Of a stretch of DNA of 15,940 bases, positions 6,922-13,878 are shown piece by piece. The notes under the pieces are model-generated. The model had not been told where the DNA came from and did not search any database. It was given only the letters and a program-made list of their open reading frames with translations. Source of the DNA: MESE01 sp036675035 (GTDB lineage: Bacteria > Pseudomonadota > Gammaproteobacteria > Burkholderiales > Burkholderiaceae_D). Each line of letters starts with the position of its first letter. Within the stretch, counting starts at the first letter, position 1. A program made the position numbers and the translations under genes. The stretch covers positions 1-15,940 of the forward strand of contig JAKFFO010000176.1 in the NCBI GenBank assembly GCA_036675035.1, given 5' to 3'.

Positions 6922-7222
6922 TGCGGATCGCGTGAGCACGGACGACGATTTTCTCCTGGCTGAACCTGGCTTCAAGCGCGGCACGGTATTGCGCCCACCA
7001 GTCTGAATCGATTTTCCCGGCCATTACTTCATAGATAACCAGGTCGTCACGCACCGTACGCTCCTGGTTTTCCTGCCACAGTCCGCTGGCCGGTGCCTGC
7101 GTGTAGGTGGTCAGGCCGCCGAACCGCTCGACAAGCTCATCGCGCGTCTCAACATATCGCGCGACCGCAAACTGAATGCCCTCGTTGTCATAGACCGGCA
7201 GCAGAATCTGTATCAGGTACAT
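6914..7222 (-). CDS. Small conserved hypothetical protein
   Basis: This 102-residue protein begins MYLIQILLPVYDNEG and contains DELVERFGGLTTYTQAPASGLW, DDLVIYEVMAGKIDSDWW and RARFSQEKIVVRA-like C-terminal segments (exactly ARFSQEKIVVRAHAIRML). I recognise this as a small soluble protein type seen in several proteobacteria, without an assigned function. The alternating strand and helix pattern would suit a small alpha-beta fold. There are no signal peptide, membrane segment or cysteine residues. It follows the HPF-like gene on the same strand, but a 121-bp gap with a large palindrome separates them. No function is proposed. Confidence 0.75.
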   Translation of the reverse strand: MYLIQILLPVYDNEGIQFAVARYVETRDELVERFGGLTTYTQAPASGLWQENQERTVRDDLVIYEVMAGKIDSDWWAQYRAALEARFSQEKIVVRAHAIRML

Positions 7223-7276
7223 GGTGACTGCAAACCCGGATCGGTGATATGCCTGAGCGCGGCGTCAACCGCGGCG

Positions 7277-7336
7277 GCCTGAAACCGAGATCGATGAGTC
7301 ATTCGATCGAATGCCTCATCGATCTCGGTTTCAGGC
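7277..7336. repeat. 60-bp near-perfect palindrome
   Basis: Twenty-two bases at 7277-7298 (GCCTGAAACCGAGATCGATG then AG) are the exact reverse complement of 7315-7336. The centre, 7300-7313, is itself a perfect 14-bp palindrome (CATTCGATCGAATG), leaving a single T/C mismatch pair. It lies just past the HPF-like stop codon, between two minus-strand genes. No T-run follows on either strand, so it is not a classical intrinsic terminator. It could be an RNA-processing or stability hairpin or a recombination/binding site. Confidence 0.8.
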
Positions 7337-7343
7337 GATCCGG

Positions 7344-7709
7344 CTATTCCTCCGCTTGATCCTGATCCATATGCTTGATCGAAACCCGGCGCTTGGCAGC
7401 CGAATCGTTTTTACCCAGCGCATTCCTGACAGCGCGCGACAACTGCTCGGCCGCACCGTTGAGTGCGAGATCGATCGTGGAGGCGCGATGTTCGACCGAG
7501 ATCGGCTGCATTCGCGTGATCCGCGCTTCCATCATGCAGCGCTTGTCGCCACTGCCGCTCTTCGCGTTGTTTTCATCGTTCAGGTGCACTTCTATTCGCG
7601 TGATCTCTTTTGCGAGATGCTTCAGTTCCTGGTCCAGCAGTTTTTGCACATGGTCCTGAAGTCCTGGCGAGCCGACGATATTCTTGTCGCTGTTAAGTTG
7701 CACTTGCAT
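7344..7709 (-). CDS. HPF/RaiA-family ribosome-associated protein (short form)
   Basis: This 121-residue protein matches the ribosome hibernation promotion factor / sigma-54 modulation family: N-terminal beta strand (MQVQLNSDKNI), an alpha helix (LQDHVQKLLDQELKHLAKEI), strands with IEVHLNDEN and CMMEARI, and a second helix (LNGAAEQLSRAVRNAL). These proteins bind the 30S decoding region and inactivate ribosomes in stationary phase or stress. It lacks the C-terminal dimerisation domain of long HPF, so it is the short type. The tail is basic and then acidic (KRRVSIKHMDQDQAEE). A strong GGAGG lies 4 bases before the ATG. A hairpin with a U7 tract on the coding strand lies about 100 bp upstream and could attenuate transcription. 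A 60-bp palindrome lies just past its stop. Confidence 0.82.
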   Translation of the reverse strand: MQVQLNSDKNIVGSPGLQDHVQKLLDQELKHLAKEITRIEVHLNDENNAKSGSGDKRCMMEARITRMQPISVEHRASTIDLALNGAAEQLSRAVRNALGKNDSAAKRRVSIKHMDQDQAEE

Positions 7710-7807
7710 AATCCCTCCTCGTTTGGTTCATGTCATTCATTGTGATATCGATAATACGCTTCAGTTCCCGTTAACGCAGGCACATAATGAAACGCGAACT
7801 CTGCAAT

Positions 7808-7834
7808 AAAAAAACAGTACACTTCAGAGTGTAC
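7808..7834 (-). terminator. Leftward hairpin with U7 tract upstream of HPF-like gene
   Basis: GTACACT at 7817-7823 and AGTGTAC at 7828-7834 form a perfect 7-bp stem with a 4-base loop. Seven A residues at 7808-7814 give U7 on the minus-strand transcript. It therefore terminates leftward transcription, about 100 bp before the HPF-like start: a leader attenuator or the end of a small RNA. The 18-bp dyad could instead be an operator. Confidence 0.5.
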
Positions 7835-7916
7835 AGGTGCCGTGGATTGCAATGGATAGGCCGCGCCAAGTGCCATGTCTTAAACAATCTCATCACTATT
7901 AACGCGCAGGGATAAT

Positions 7917-10259
7917 ATGCCGAAGTTCGTGAAATACCTTGTCATTGCAGTGCTTTCGTTGCTTTCGCTTCTGGTCGTTGCAGCGGTAATTATTTCCGCC
8001 ACATTCAATCCGAACGATTACAAGCAGACGATCATCGATCTGGTGCAGGAAAAGAAGCAGCGCACGCTTGCCATTCCGGGTGAAATCAAATTGACTTTTT
8101 TCCCGAGAATCGGCGCGGATCTCGGCAAGGTCAGCATCTCGGAACACAAGGGTAAAGGCGAATTTGCATCGATCAATAGCGCCAAGGTGTCATTGCAACT
8201 GCTTCCGTTACTGTCCAGGCAGCTGGTAGTCGGGCATGTTCGCATCGACGGGCTCAACGTCAATATCAAGCGCTTCAAGGATGGCAGTACCAATTTCGAC
8301 GACCTGATTTCGAAGGAGCCGTCGGAACAGCAGCAGATCGAGTTCGATATCGATGGCGTCACCGTCACCGATGCGAACATCCGATTCGACGACCGGCAGC
8401 AAGATCGAAAGCTGGAAATCACCAACCTTGATATCGAAACCGGACAACTCGCGAACGGCGCCGACAGCACGCTGTCGGTCAGCGCCAACGTCAAGAGCAA
8501 CAAGCCTCTTGTCGATGCGCGGGTCGAGGCCGATACAGGCTTCATGATCGACCTGGACAACAATCATTACGTCCTCGACGGCACCGATGCCAGAATCGAG
8601 GGAAAGCTGATGGACTTTACCGATCTGGTGCTCACGCTTGCCGGCGACGCCGATCTGAAACCGGCGGCAAAGCGCTTTGTACTTGACGACCTGAAGCTGG
8701 GGGCCAGCGGCAAACGCGGCGGCCAACCGCTTGATGTAAAGGTCGACATCCCGAATCTTGCGGTGACCGATACCAAGGTGTCGGGCGGAAAATTAAGCGG
8801 AGAAGCTAAATTGACCGAAGGTGCACGCACCATCACTTCCAGTTTTTCAATACCTTCGTTCGAAGGCACGCCGCAAGCTTTCACCATTCCTGCACTGGCG
8901 CTCGATGTCGCGATCAAGCAGGCCGAGCTAGATGCGAAGGCGAAGATTTCCGGTGCGCTTTCCGGCAACATCGACAAGATGCTGTTCAGTTCGCCGCAAT
9001 TGAAACTGGCTTTGAGCGGCAAGCAGGGCGACAGTGCGATCGATGGCTCCGTGACATCGCCGTTTTCGCTGAACCTGAAAACGCAGGCGGTCGAGCTATC
9101 GAATATCGTTGCGGCATTTACGCTGCCGAATCCTGCCGGCGGCTCGCTCAAGATGAACGCCGCGGGTCGGGCAAATGCCGATCTGGACCAGCAAAACATG
9201 TCGGCAGCCCTGAAAGGCAAATTCGACGAAAGCACATTCGACGCGAAGCTCGGCATGTCGAAATTTTCACCGGCGTCTTATTCCTTCGACGTAACGATTG
9301 ACCGCCTTGACGCTGACCGGTACCGGGCGAAATCGGAGGCAAAATCGGCAGCGTCGACACAAGAAGCGGCTCAGGCAGAACAACCGATCGACCTGTCGGC
9401 GTTGCGCGATCTGCGCGCGAAGGGCAGCCTCCGGATCGGTGCGCTCAAGGTGCAAAACATCAAGTCATCCAATGTACGCCTCGACATGCGCGCGAATGGC
9501 GGCAAGATCGACGTGAACCCGCTTTCGGCCAATCTGTATGGCGGCACTGCCAGCGGTGCAATCTCGGCCACCGCGGGCAGCCCGGCGCGCTTTGCGGTAC
9601 GCCAGAACCTGGTCGGCATCAACGTCGGCCCTCTTCTGAAGGATGCGATCGGCAAGGAGCCGATCGAAGGCCGCGGCAATGTAGCACTGGACGTAACGGC
9701 AAGCGGCAACACCTTTACGCAGTTGAAGAAAAATCTGGACGGCACCGCTCGGCTGGCACTGCGCGATGGCGCGGTACGCGGCATCAACGTCGCGCAGACG
9801 GTGCGCGCCGCAAAGGAAAAGATCGGTGCGATCAAGGGAAATGAACCGTCGCAGACCGGTACCGGATCGACCAGCGAGAAAACCGACTTCAGCGAACTGA
9901 CCGGCAGCTTCCGCATTACCAACGGAGTCGCCCACAACGATGATCTTGACGTCAAGTCACCGCTGATCCGCGTGAACGGATCGGGGACCATCGACCTGGG
10001 CGCAGAGCGGGTTGATTACCTGGCCCGGACCACCATCGTATCGAGCCTGAAAGGGCAAGGCGGGCTGGGTTCGGAGGATTTGAAAGGGCTCACGATCCCG
10101 GTCAGATTGTCGGGCCCATTCACGGCCATCGGGTGGCGCGTCGATTTTGCCGGACTGGCCGCCGACGCGGCCAGGAAGAAAATCGATGAAAAGAAAGAAG
10201 AAGTGAAATCCAAAGTCGAAGACCGGCTCAAGGAGCAGTTCAAGGGTCTGTTCAAGTAG
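7917..10259 (+). CDS. AsmA-family envelope protein
   Basis: This 780-residue protein has one N-terminal membrane anchor (about residues 5-28, VKYLVIAVLSLLSLLVVAAV) followed directly by the AsmA signature (TFNPNDYKQTIIDLVQEKKQ, IPGEIKLTFFPRIGADLGKV). The rest is a long periplasmic region of repeated beta strands. The C-terminal AsmA domain is visible at about 505-700 (LRIGALKVQNIKSSNVRLDM, NLDGTARLALRDGAVRGINV, GSGTIDLGAERVDYL). It ends in a lysine/glutamate-rich helix. AsmA-like proteins form long hydrophobic-groove structures thought to move phospholipids between inner and outer membranes or affect outer-membrane assembly. It is longer than E. coli AsmA (about 617). AGGG about 6 bases before the ATG supports the start. 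It stands alone and converges with the dehydrogenase gene. Confidence 0.92.
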   Translation: MPKFVKYLVIAVLSLLSLLVVAAVIISATFNPNDYKQTIIDLVQEKKQRTLAIPGEIKLTFFPRIGADLGKVSISEHKGKGEFASINSAKVSLQLLPLLSRQLVVGHVRIDGLNVNIKRFKDGSTNFDDLISKEPSEQQQIEFDIDGVTVTDANIRFDDRQQDRKLEITNLDIETGQLANGADSTLSVSANVKSNKPLVDARVEADTGFMIDLDNNHYVLDGTDARIEGKLMDFTDLVLTLAGDADLKPAAKRFVLDDLKLGASGKRGGQPLDVKVDIPNLAVTDTKVSGGKLSGEAKLTEGARTITSSFSIPSFEGTPQAFTIPALALDVAIKQAELDAKAKISGALSGNIDKMLFSSPQLKLALSGKQGDSAIDGSVTSPFSLNLKTQAVELSNIVAAFTLPNPAGGSLKMNAAGRANADLDQQNMSAALKGKFDESTFDAKLGMSKFSPASYSFDVTIDRLDADRYRAKSEAKSAASTQEAAQAEQPIDLSALRDLRAKGSLRIGALKVQNIKSSNVRLDMRANGGKIDVNPLSANLYGGTASGAISATAGSPARFAVRQNLVGINVGPLLKDAIGKEPIEGRGNVALDVTASGNTFTQLKKNLDGTARLALRDGAVRGINVAQTVRAAKEKIGAIKGNEPSQTGTGSTSEKTDFSELTGSFRITNGVAHNDDLDVKSPLIRVNGSGTIDLGAERVDYLARTTIVSSLKGQGGLGSEDLKGLTIPVRLSGPFTAIGWRVDFAGLAADAARKKIDEKKEEVKSKVEDRLKEQFKGLFK

Positions 10260-10291
10260 TAATCGCGAGGTAGCCGGCTATTTTGTGTCGG

Positions 10292-10343
10292 AGCAGCCAT
10301 GCATGCCGCCGACTTTGGCACGGTCGGCCATGCTGCTCGCCCG
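10292..10343. terminator. Possible bidirectional hairpin between convergent genes
   Basis: In the 95-bp gap between the AsmA-like and dehydrogenase stops, GAGCAG pairs with CTGCTC and GCCGAC (10308-10313) pairs with GTCGGC (10323-10328), with a further CATG/CATG match between them. No U-tract is seen. It is a candidate shared terminator only. Confidence 0.25.
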
Positions 10344-10354
10344 CCACGCACCTT

Positions 10355-11131
10355 TCACATTGCGATCGACATGCCGCCGTCGACATTCAACACCTGGCCA
10401 TTCACGTACGACGCAGCTTGTGATGCGAGAAATACTGCCGCACCGGCGATTTCATGCGGCTGGCCCCAGCGCCCGAGCGGTGTGCGGCTTGCGAAATGAT
10501 CATGGATTTTTGGATCGGCGATGGTTGCGGCGTTCGCTTCGGTAGCGAAGCCGCCCGGCGCAATCGCGTTGCTGGTGATGCCGAGCGGACCATATTCCGC
10601 GGCAAGCGCCCGCATCATGCCGGTCAATCCCTGCTTCGCGCCTGCATATACCGGATCCCCGGCACGCGCGATCTGTCCTGCGATCGACGTAATCGTAATC
10701 AGGCGACCGCTTCGCTGCGGCACCATCAGGCGCGCGGCTTCGCGGGCCAGTATGTAGCCGGAAGTGAGATTGGCATGCACCATCGACTGGATTTCTTCAT
10801 CGGTAAAGTCGAGCAAGGGTTTGCGGTTGCGCGCACCGGCATTGGTGACCAGGATATCGAGCCGGCCATGCATCGCCGCGATATCGGCAAACGCCGCATT
10901 GACGGCGGCCGGGTCCGAAACATCGAAAGCCATCGCCGATGCCGATTGTCCGCGTGACGCGATGGTTTGTACGGCAGCGGCAAGGCTGGCCGGATCGCGA
11001 CCATTCAGTATCACGTGCGCACCGGAGCCTGCCATCGCCTGCGCGATTTCGAAGCCGAGCCCGCGCGCGCTGCCAGTAATCAATGCGATTTTTTGATTGA
11101 GCGAAAATATCTGAAGATACGGATACATCAT
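10355..11131 (-). CDS. Short-chain dehydrogenase, gluconate 5-dehydrogenase-like
   Basis: This 258-residue classical SDR oxidoreductase binds NAD(P)H through TGSARGLG (19-26) and NAGA (97-100). The catalytic tetrad is N121, S149, Y162 and K166 (YAGAK). The stretches TSIAGQIARAGDPVY, ITSNAIAPGGFATEANAA and TPLGRWGQPHEIAGAAVFLA strongly resemble gluconate 5-dehydrogenase (Gno/IdnO-type) enzymes, which interconvert gluconate and 5-ketogluconate; substrate is inferred only. No other sugar genes lie nearby, so context gives no support. The start is ATG-ATG at 11126-11131 without a clear Shine-Dalgarno. A small dyad (GCATTT / AAATGC, 11172-11191) lies about 40-60 bp upstream and could be part of its promoter region. 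Confidence 0.9.
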   Translation of the reverse strand: MMYPYLQIFSLNQKIALITGSARGLGFEIAQAMAGSGAHVILNGRDPASLAAAVQTIASRGQSASAMAFDVSDPAAVNAAFADIAAMHGRLDILVTNAGARNRKPLLDFTDEEIQSMVHANLTSGYILAREAARLMVPQRSGRLITITSIAGQIARAGDPVYAGAKQGLTGMMRALAAEYGPLGITSNAIAPGGFATEANAATIADPKIHDHFASRTPLGRWGQPHEIAGAAVFLASQAASYVNGQVLNVDGGMSIAM

Positions 11132-11458
11132 GTGATCGTTGTTCGAGAAAGTGGTTTCGGATGGGTTCGAGGCATTTTAACCACGAAATGCTTTTCAAGC
11201 GGGTTGACCGATGCCAACGCGGGAGAACATCGAACGCACTTTGCCGAATCGGGAGGCATTTCCTGCGGCACCGATGCTGGATCAATTGCGGACTTGACGA
11301 GCGGCTCGCGGCTCGCGATGCGTTTGCCAATGTCGCAAGCTTGTACCTCCCTGCGATTCGATCTTGGAAACGGGCTCCTCAGGAAGACAGCCGTCGGTGC
11401 ACGGCGTCAGGCGGACCGGGTCGGAAACATGGTTCCGACCAAAAAATTCGTTCGAGGA
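11132..11458. other. Intergenic stretch without recognised gene
   Basis: About 330 bp lie between the dehydrogenase start and the MITE-like element. Open frames here are short, overlap each other and show no recognised motif. I see a dyad at 11172-11191 near the expected dehydrogenase promoter and a perfect hairpin GGTCGGAA / TTCCGACC at 11419-11440 with a 6-base loop, followed by AAAAAA, so it is not an intrinsic terminator on the plus strand. It may hold remnants of a decayed gene, but nothing specific is recognisable. Confidence 0.4.
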
Positions 11459-11460
11459 TA

Positions 11461-11769
11461 GAACTCATTTCATAAATACGAGGGCGCGCGAAGGTGGCCT
11501 GGAAGGATGCAGCACAAGGCGGTGTAGCGGGAAATTCGAGCAGCATGCTGCTCGCCCGCGTAACAGCATTGGCTTGCAAGCCAATGCGCGCCCTGCAAGG
11601 GGCGCGATGCACAGGGTGGCCCCCTGTGCAAGCGGCGCAACGCGGTGATGCGCCGTCCAGACCACCTTCCCGAAGGGTTCGCATCAGAATCGACGCTGGA
11701 CTGCGTTGTGCGCCTCGCCAGCCCCGATTCTGATGCGAACGCGTACCCTCCTATTTATGAAATGAGTTC
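11461..11769. mobile_element. 309-bp MITE-like element with terminal inverted repeats and TA flanks
   Basis: The ends are inverted repeats. The first 18 bases, GAACTCATTTCATAAATA, are identical at both ends, and 27 of the first 30 match. A TA dinucleotide flanks each end (11459-11460 and 11770-11771), the target duplication expected of IS630/Tc1-mariner-type transposases. A second inverted pair lies inside (11490-11503 with 11656-11669, 13 of 14 matching). No transposase is encoded, so the element would be non-autonomous and move with a transposase from elsewhere. The interior is a run of perfect hairpins. Open frames through it are by-products of its GC-rich hairpins. The assignment to the IS630/mariner class is inferred from TA and size. 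Confidence 0.78.
11537..11740. repeat. Array of six hairpins inside the MITE-like element
   Basis: Six hairpins follow one another: CGAGCAGCATGCTGCTCG at 11537-11554; a perfect 22-bp palindrome at 11566-11587; CGCGCCC/GGGCGCG at 11587-11606; GCACAGGG/CCCTGTGC at 11609-11629; CGGCGCA/TGCGCCG at 11633-11655; and a perfect 16-bp stem at 11677-11692 with 11725-11740. The inner stem 11490-11503/11656-11669 closes over the first five. A transcript or single strand would fold into a multi-branched structure closed by the terminal repeats. Confidence 0.8.
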
Positions 11770-11807
11770 TAAATAATACGCCTGAAACCAGATTGAGGTT
11801 CAATGCA

Positions 11808-11862
11808 CGCCGGACAGCGGTGCGAATACGCAAGGCTCTTTTGTATGGCGCTGTGTCCGGCG
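11808..11862. promoter_or_regulatory. Hairpin upstream of glutathione peroxidase gene
   Basis: CGCCGGACA at 11808-11816 pairs perfectly with TGTCCGGCG at 11854-11862, extended by GCG/CGC. The loop is about 29 bases. CCGATTTTTGG follows, about 50 bp before the start codon. It could be a terminator isolating the gene from the mobile element, or a regulatory hairpin. Confidence 0.35.
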
Positions 11863-11915
11863 CCGATTTTTGGTATCGTAATGGTCAGCCTGCGTCACCG
11901 ATCAAGGATATCGCC

Positions 11916-12476
11916 ATGTTCAGATATATTTTCTTTGCTGCAATCGTGTGGGGTATCGCAGGTGCAGCAGCAGCGCAGCCGCCAACCACCTGTCCCTCCA
12001 TCCTCGATCACCGCTTCAATCGGTTGCAGGACGATGCGCTGCAGAACCTGTGCGCCCACGCAGGGTCCGCGGTGCTGGTGGTAAACACCGCGAGTTATTG
12101 CGGCTTCACCGGCCAGTACGAAGGTCTGGAGCGCCTGCATGCAAAATATGCGTCGAAAGGCCTGGTGGTGCTCGGTTTTCCTTCCAATGATTTCGGTAAT
12201 CAGGAGCCGGGTACCGGCAAGGAGATCGCCGATTTCTGTTTCAACACGTATGGCGTGAAGTTCCCGATGTTCGCGAAGACGGCCGTGGTCGGCAAGAATG
12301 CCAATCCGTTGCATGCGGCGCTCACGAAGGCAACCGGGACCGCACCGCAATGGAACTTCCACAAGTACCTGATCGATCGCAGCGGCAATGTGGTCGGTGA
12401 ATATCCGAGCAAGGTGGCGCCGGAAGACAAGCGGCTGGTGGCGGATATCGAGAAGGTGCTCGCGAAAATAAAATGA
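11916..12476 (+). CDS. Exported glutathione peroxidase-family protein
   Basis: This 186-residue thiol peroxidase reduces hydroperoxides. A signal peptide (residues 1-20, FRYIFFAAIVWGIAGAAAAQ) predicts periplasmic location, unusual compared with the cytoplasmic bacterial BtuE/Gpx proteins. Catalytic residues are visible: peroxidatic C62 (NTASYCGFTGQYEGLE), Q96 (FPSNDFGNQEPGTG), W146 and N147 (QWNFHKYLIDRSG). C108 (EIADFCFNTYG) sits where thioredoxin-dependent members have a resolving cysteine, so the reductant is more likely a thioredoxin-like protein than glutathione. The frame is open 41 codons further upstream, but AAGGA 7 bases before this ATG and the signal peptide fix the start. A cysteine-less glutaredoxin-like gene follows 183 bp later. 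Confidence 0.9.
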   Translation: MFRYIFFAAIVWGIAGAAAAQPPTTCPSILDHRFNRLQDDALQNLCAHAGSAVLVVNTASYCGFTGQYEGLERLHAKYASKGLVVLGFPSNDFGNQEPGTGKEIADFCFNTYGVKFPMFAKTAVVGKNANPLHAALTKATGTAPQWNFHKYLIDRSGNVVGEYPSKVAPEDKRLVADIEKVLAKIK

Positions 12477-12587
12477 ATGTGCGCCTGGCAGGCACTGCAC
12501 TGGTTCAGCATGGCGCTTCGACCGCCTGGGAAAATGATTCCGACGGCGCTGCACGGCGTTGCCCGATAGCCGCACTGTATTCGACAA

Positions 12588-12629
12588 TTCTCACCCCTAC
12601 TCTCTGCCCCGTCGTGGAGAGAGAAACTA
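12588..12629. repeat. Possible degraded relative of the dispersed repeat
   Basis: TTCTCACCCCTACTCTCTGC followed by a GAGAGAGAAAC end resembles the TTCTCACCCTCTCCC portion of the repeat at 13738-13832. CTCTC and GAGAG can pair. The similarity is short, so kinship is uncertain. Confidence 0.25.
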
Positions 12630-12659
12630 TTTGCACCCATCGCCCGCCAAGGAGCCAGC

Positions 12660-13028
12660 ATGAGCCGCAGCATTCTCGAAGAAGCACAAATCCATCCGGC
12701 CATACGCGCCACGGTCGCCGCCAGCCATGCCGATGTCGTTGCTGAAGTGAAGGCGGCAATTGCATCCAATCAGGTGGTCGTAGTCGGCATGGCTCAAAAC
12801 CCCTTTCCGCGCAAGGCGCGGACGATACTGGCGGCCGCCAGAGTGCCGTACACCTACCTGGAGTATGGCAATTATCTGACGAAGTGGCGCCAACGCACCG
12901 CGCTCAAGATGTGGACCGGCTGGCCGACTCTTCCGATGATATTTGTCAAGGGCGTGCTGATCGGTGGCGCGGACGATTTGCAACGGCTTGTCGCAGCTGG
13001 AGAGTTGTCCGATATGCTCGATTCTTAA
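12660..13028 (+). CDS. Cysteine-less glutaredoxin-like protein
   Basis: This 122-residue protein has a glutaredoxin fold pattern from about residue 26: strand VVVVGMAQ, active-site loop, helix ARTILAAARVPYTYLEYG, the cis-proline motif GWPTLPMIFVKG (P92) and LIGGADDLQRL. Where a glutaredoxin has CPYC or CGFS, this protein reads NPFPRKA (47-53), and it contains no cysteine at all. It therefore cannot do thiol-disulphide exchange and more likely binds a thiol, metal cluster or partner protein, or acts structurally. The WPT-LP and GG motifs that hold glutathione in true glutaredoxins remain. AAGGAG about 7 bases before the ATG gives a strong start. It lies between the exported peroxidase and DUF1810 genes and may be co-transcribed with them. 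Confidence 0.85.
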   Translation: MSRSILEEAQIHPAIRATVAASHADVVAEVKAAIASNQVVVVGMAQNPFPRKARTILAAARVPYTYLEYGNYLTKWRQRTALKMWTGWPTLPMIFVKGVLIGGADDLQRLVAAGELSDMLDS

Positions 13029-13094
13029 CCTGAGAAACATCGAACATATTGCAATCGATGCGATCGAAAGGCTTCGCATCTGTTGGAGAGCGCA

Positions 13095-13520
13095 TTGAAC
13101 GATCCATACAATCTGCATCGGTTCGTGGTTGCGCAGCAGCCGGTATATCCGGACGTGCTGGCCGAACTCCGCGCCGGTCTCAAGCAAAGCCACTGGATGT
13201 GGTTCATCTTTCCGCAGATAAAAGGATTGGGTCACAGCGAACTTGCACGCAGGTTTGCCATCTCGTCGCTCGAAGAGGCCGCTGCATATCTGCAGCATGC
13301 GGTGCTTGGCGATCGACTGCGAGAATGCAGCGCGCTGGTTGCAAATACCGAAGGCCGCACTATCGAAGACATATTCGGCCATCCGGACGATATGAAATTT
13401 CATTCATCGATGACGATGTTTTCGTTGGTCTCCGATGAAAACGAAATTTTCCGGCAATGCCTGCGCAAATATTTTGCCGGCACCATGGACGCGAATAGCA
13501 TCGCGCAGATTGGCCGCTGA
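13095..13520 (+). CDS. DUF1810-family protein
   Basis: This 141-residue protein matches DUF1810: NDPYNLHRFVVAQQPVYPDV, SHWMWFIFPQIKGLG, SSLEEAAAYLQHAVLGDRLR and HPDDMKFHSSMTMFSLVS are the characteristic blocks. The family is soluble, mostly helical and of unknown biochemical function. The start is taken as TTG at 13095-13097 with GGAG 6 bases upstream; an earlier in-frame TTG at 13083 has no ribosome site. The glutaredoxin-like stop is 66 bp upstream on the same strand, so the two may share a transcript. No unusual residues are seen. Confidence 0.9.
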   Translation: MNDPYNLHRFVVAQQPVYPDVLAELRAGLKQSHWMWFIFPQIKGLGHSELARRFAISSLEEAAAYLQHAVLGDRLRECSALVANTEGRTIEDIFGHPDDMKFHSSMTMFSLVSDENEIFRQCLRKYFAGTMDANSIAQIGR

Positions 13521-13737
13521 CCTTTATCCCTGCCTGCCGGGGGTGCCACCGACCGCAGCTTGCCGTACCGTTCCATGCCGAATCACACAAATTTCCAAGC
13601 GGCAGTTGTCGCGCTATTGAATTTCGCCTATCCATTGAACAACCGCCGCATTGCATGATCGAACCCTGTTCGCGGATCAGGGGATAATGCGCGTCCCGAT
13701 TTATTTTGAAGCGCAGCTATCGTTCGGCGACGAATGA

Positions 13738-13832
13738 TTAGAACCCGATCCCTCATCCCGCCGTCTCCCAATGGGAGAGGGTGAGAACAGTGGCCCGAAA
13801 AATCAAACCTTTTCGAAGCCGGATCGATAACG
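13738..13832 (-). repeat. Dispersed 95-bp intergenic repeat, copy B
   Basis: Its reverse complement aligns along the full 95 bp with 6112-6206. The centre forms a perfect hairpin, TCTCCCA/TGGGAGA, around one base, which is weaker in copy A. It sits about 18 bp before a likely -35 box. Confidence 0.7.
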
Positions 13833-13849
13833 CCGGCAATCGGCATACA

Positions 13850-13878
13850 TTGTTAACCTGTCAAGAGCACCTTATATT
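13850..13878 (+). promoter_or_regulatory. Candidate sigma-70 promoter
   Basis: TTGTTA at 13850-13855 and TATATT at 13873-13878 are separated by exactly 17 bases. A start about 7 bases later gives a leader of roughly 64 nt before the ATG at 13949. Confidence 0.45.

Noticed and set aside
7277..7336. 60-bp palindrome as part of a CRISPR array or attachment site
   Set aside because: Only one unit, no spacers, no integrase or Cas gene nearby.
8018..8563. Minus-strand frames within the AsmA-like gene
   Set aside because: Antisense shadow frames of a clear long coding sequence.
11419..11440. GGTCGGAA/TTCCGACC hairpin as a terminator
   Set aside because: It is followed by A residues, not T, on the plus strand, and no T-run follows on the minus strand.
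11494..11733. Small frames inside the hairpin-rich element
   Set aside because: They run through palindromes and are open on both strands, as expected from the repeat structure rather than protein coding.
12473..12745. 90-codon ORF overlapping the peroxidase stop by ATGA
   Set aside because: Extends through the spacer into the glutaredoxin-like gene in another frame; Arg/His/Pro-rich low-quality sequence without motif.
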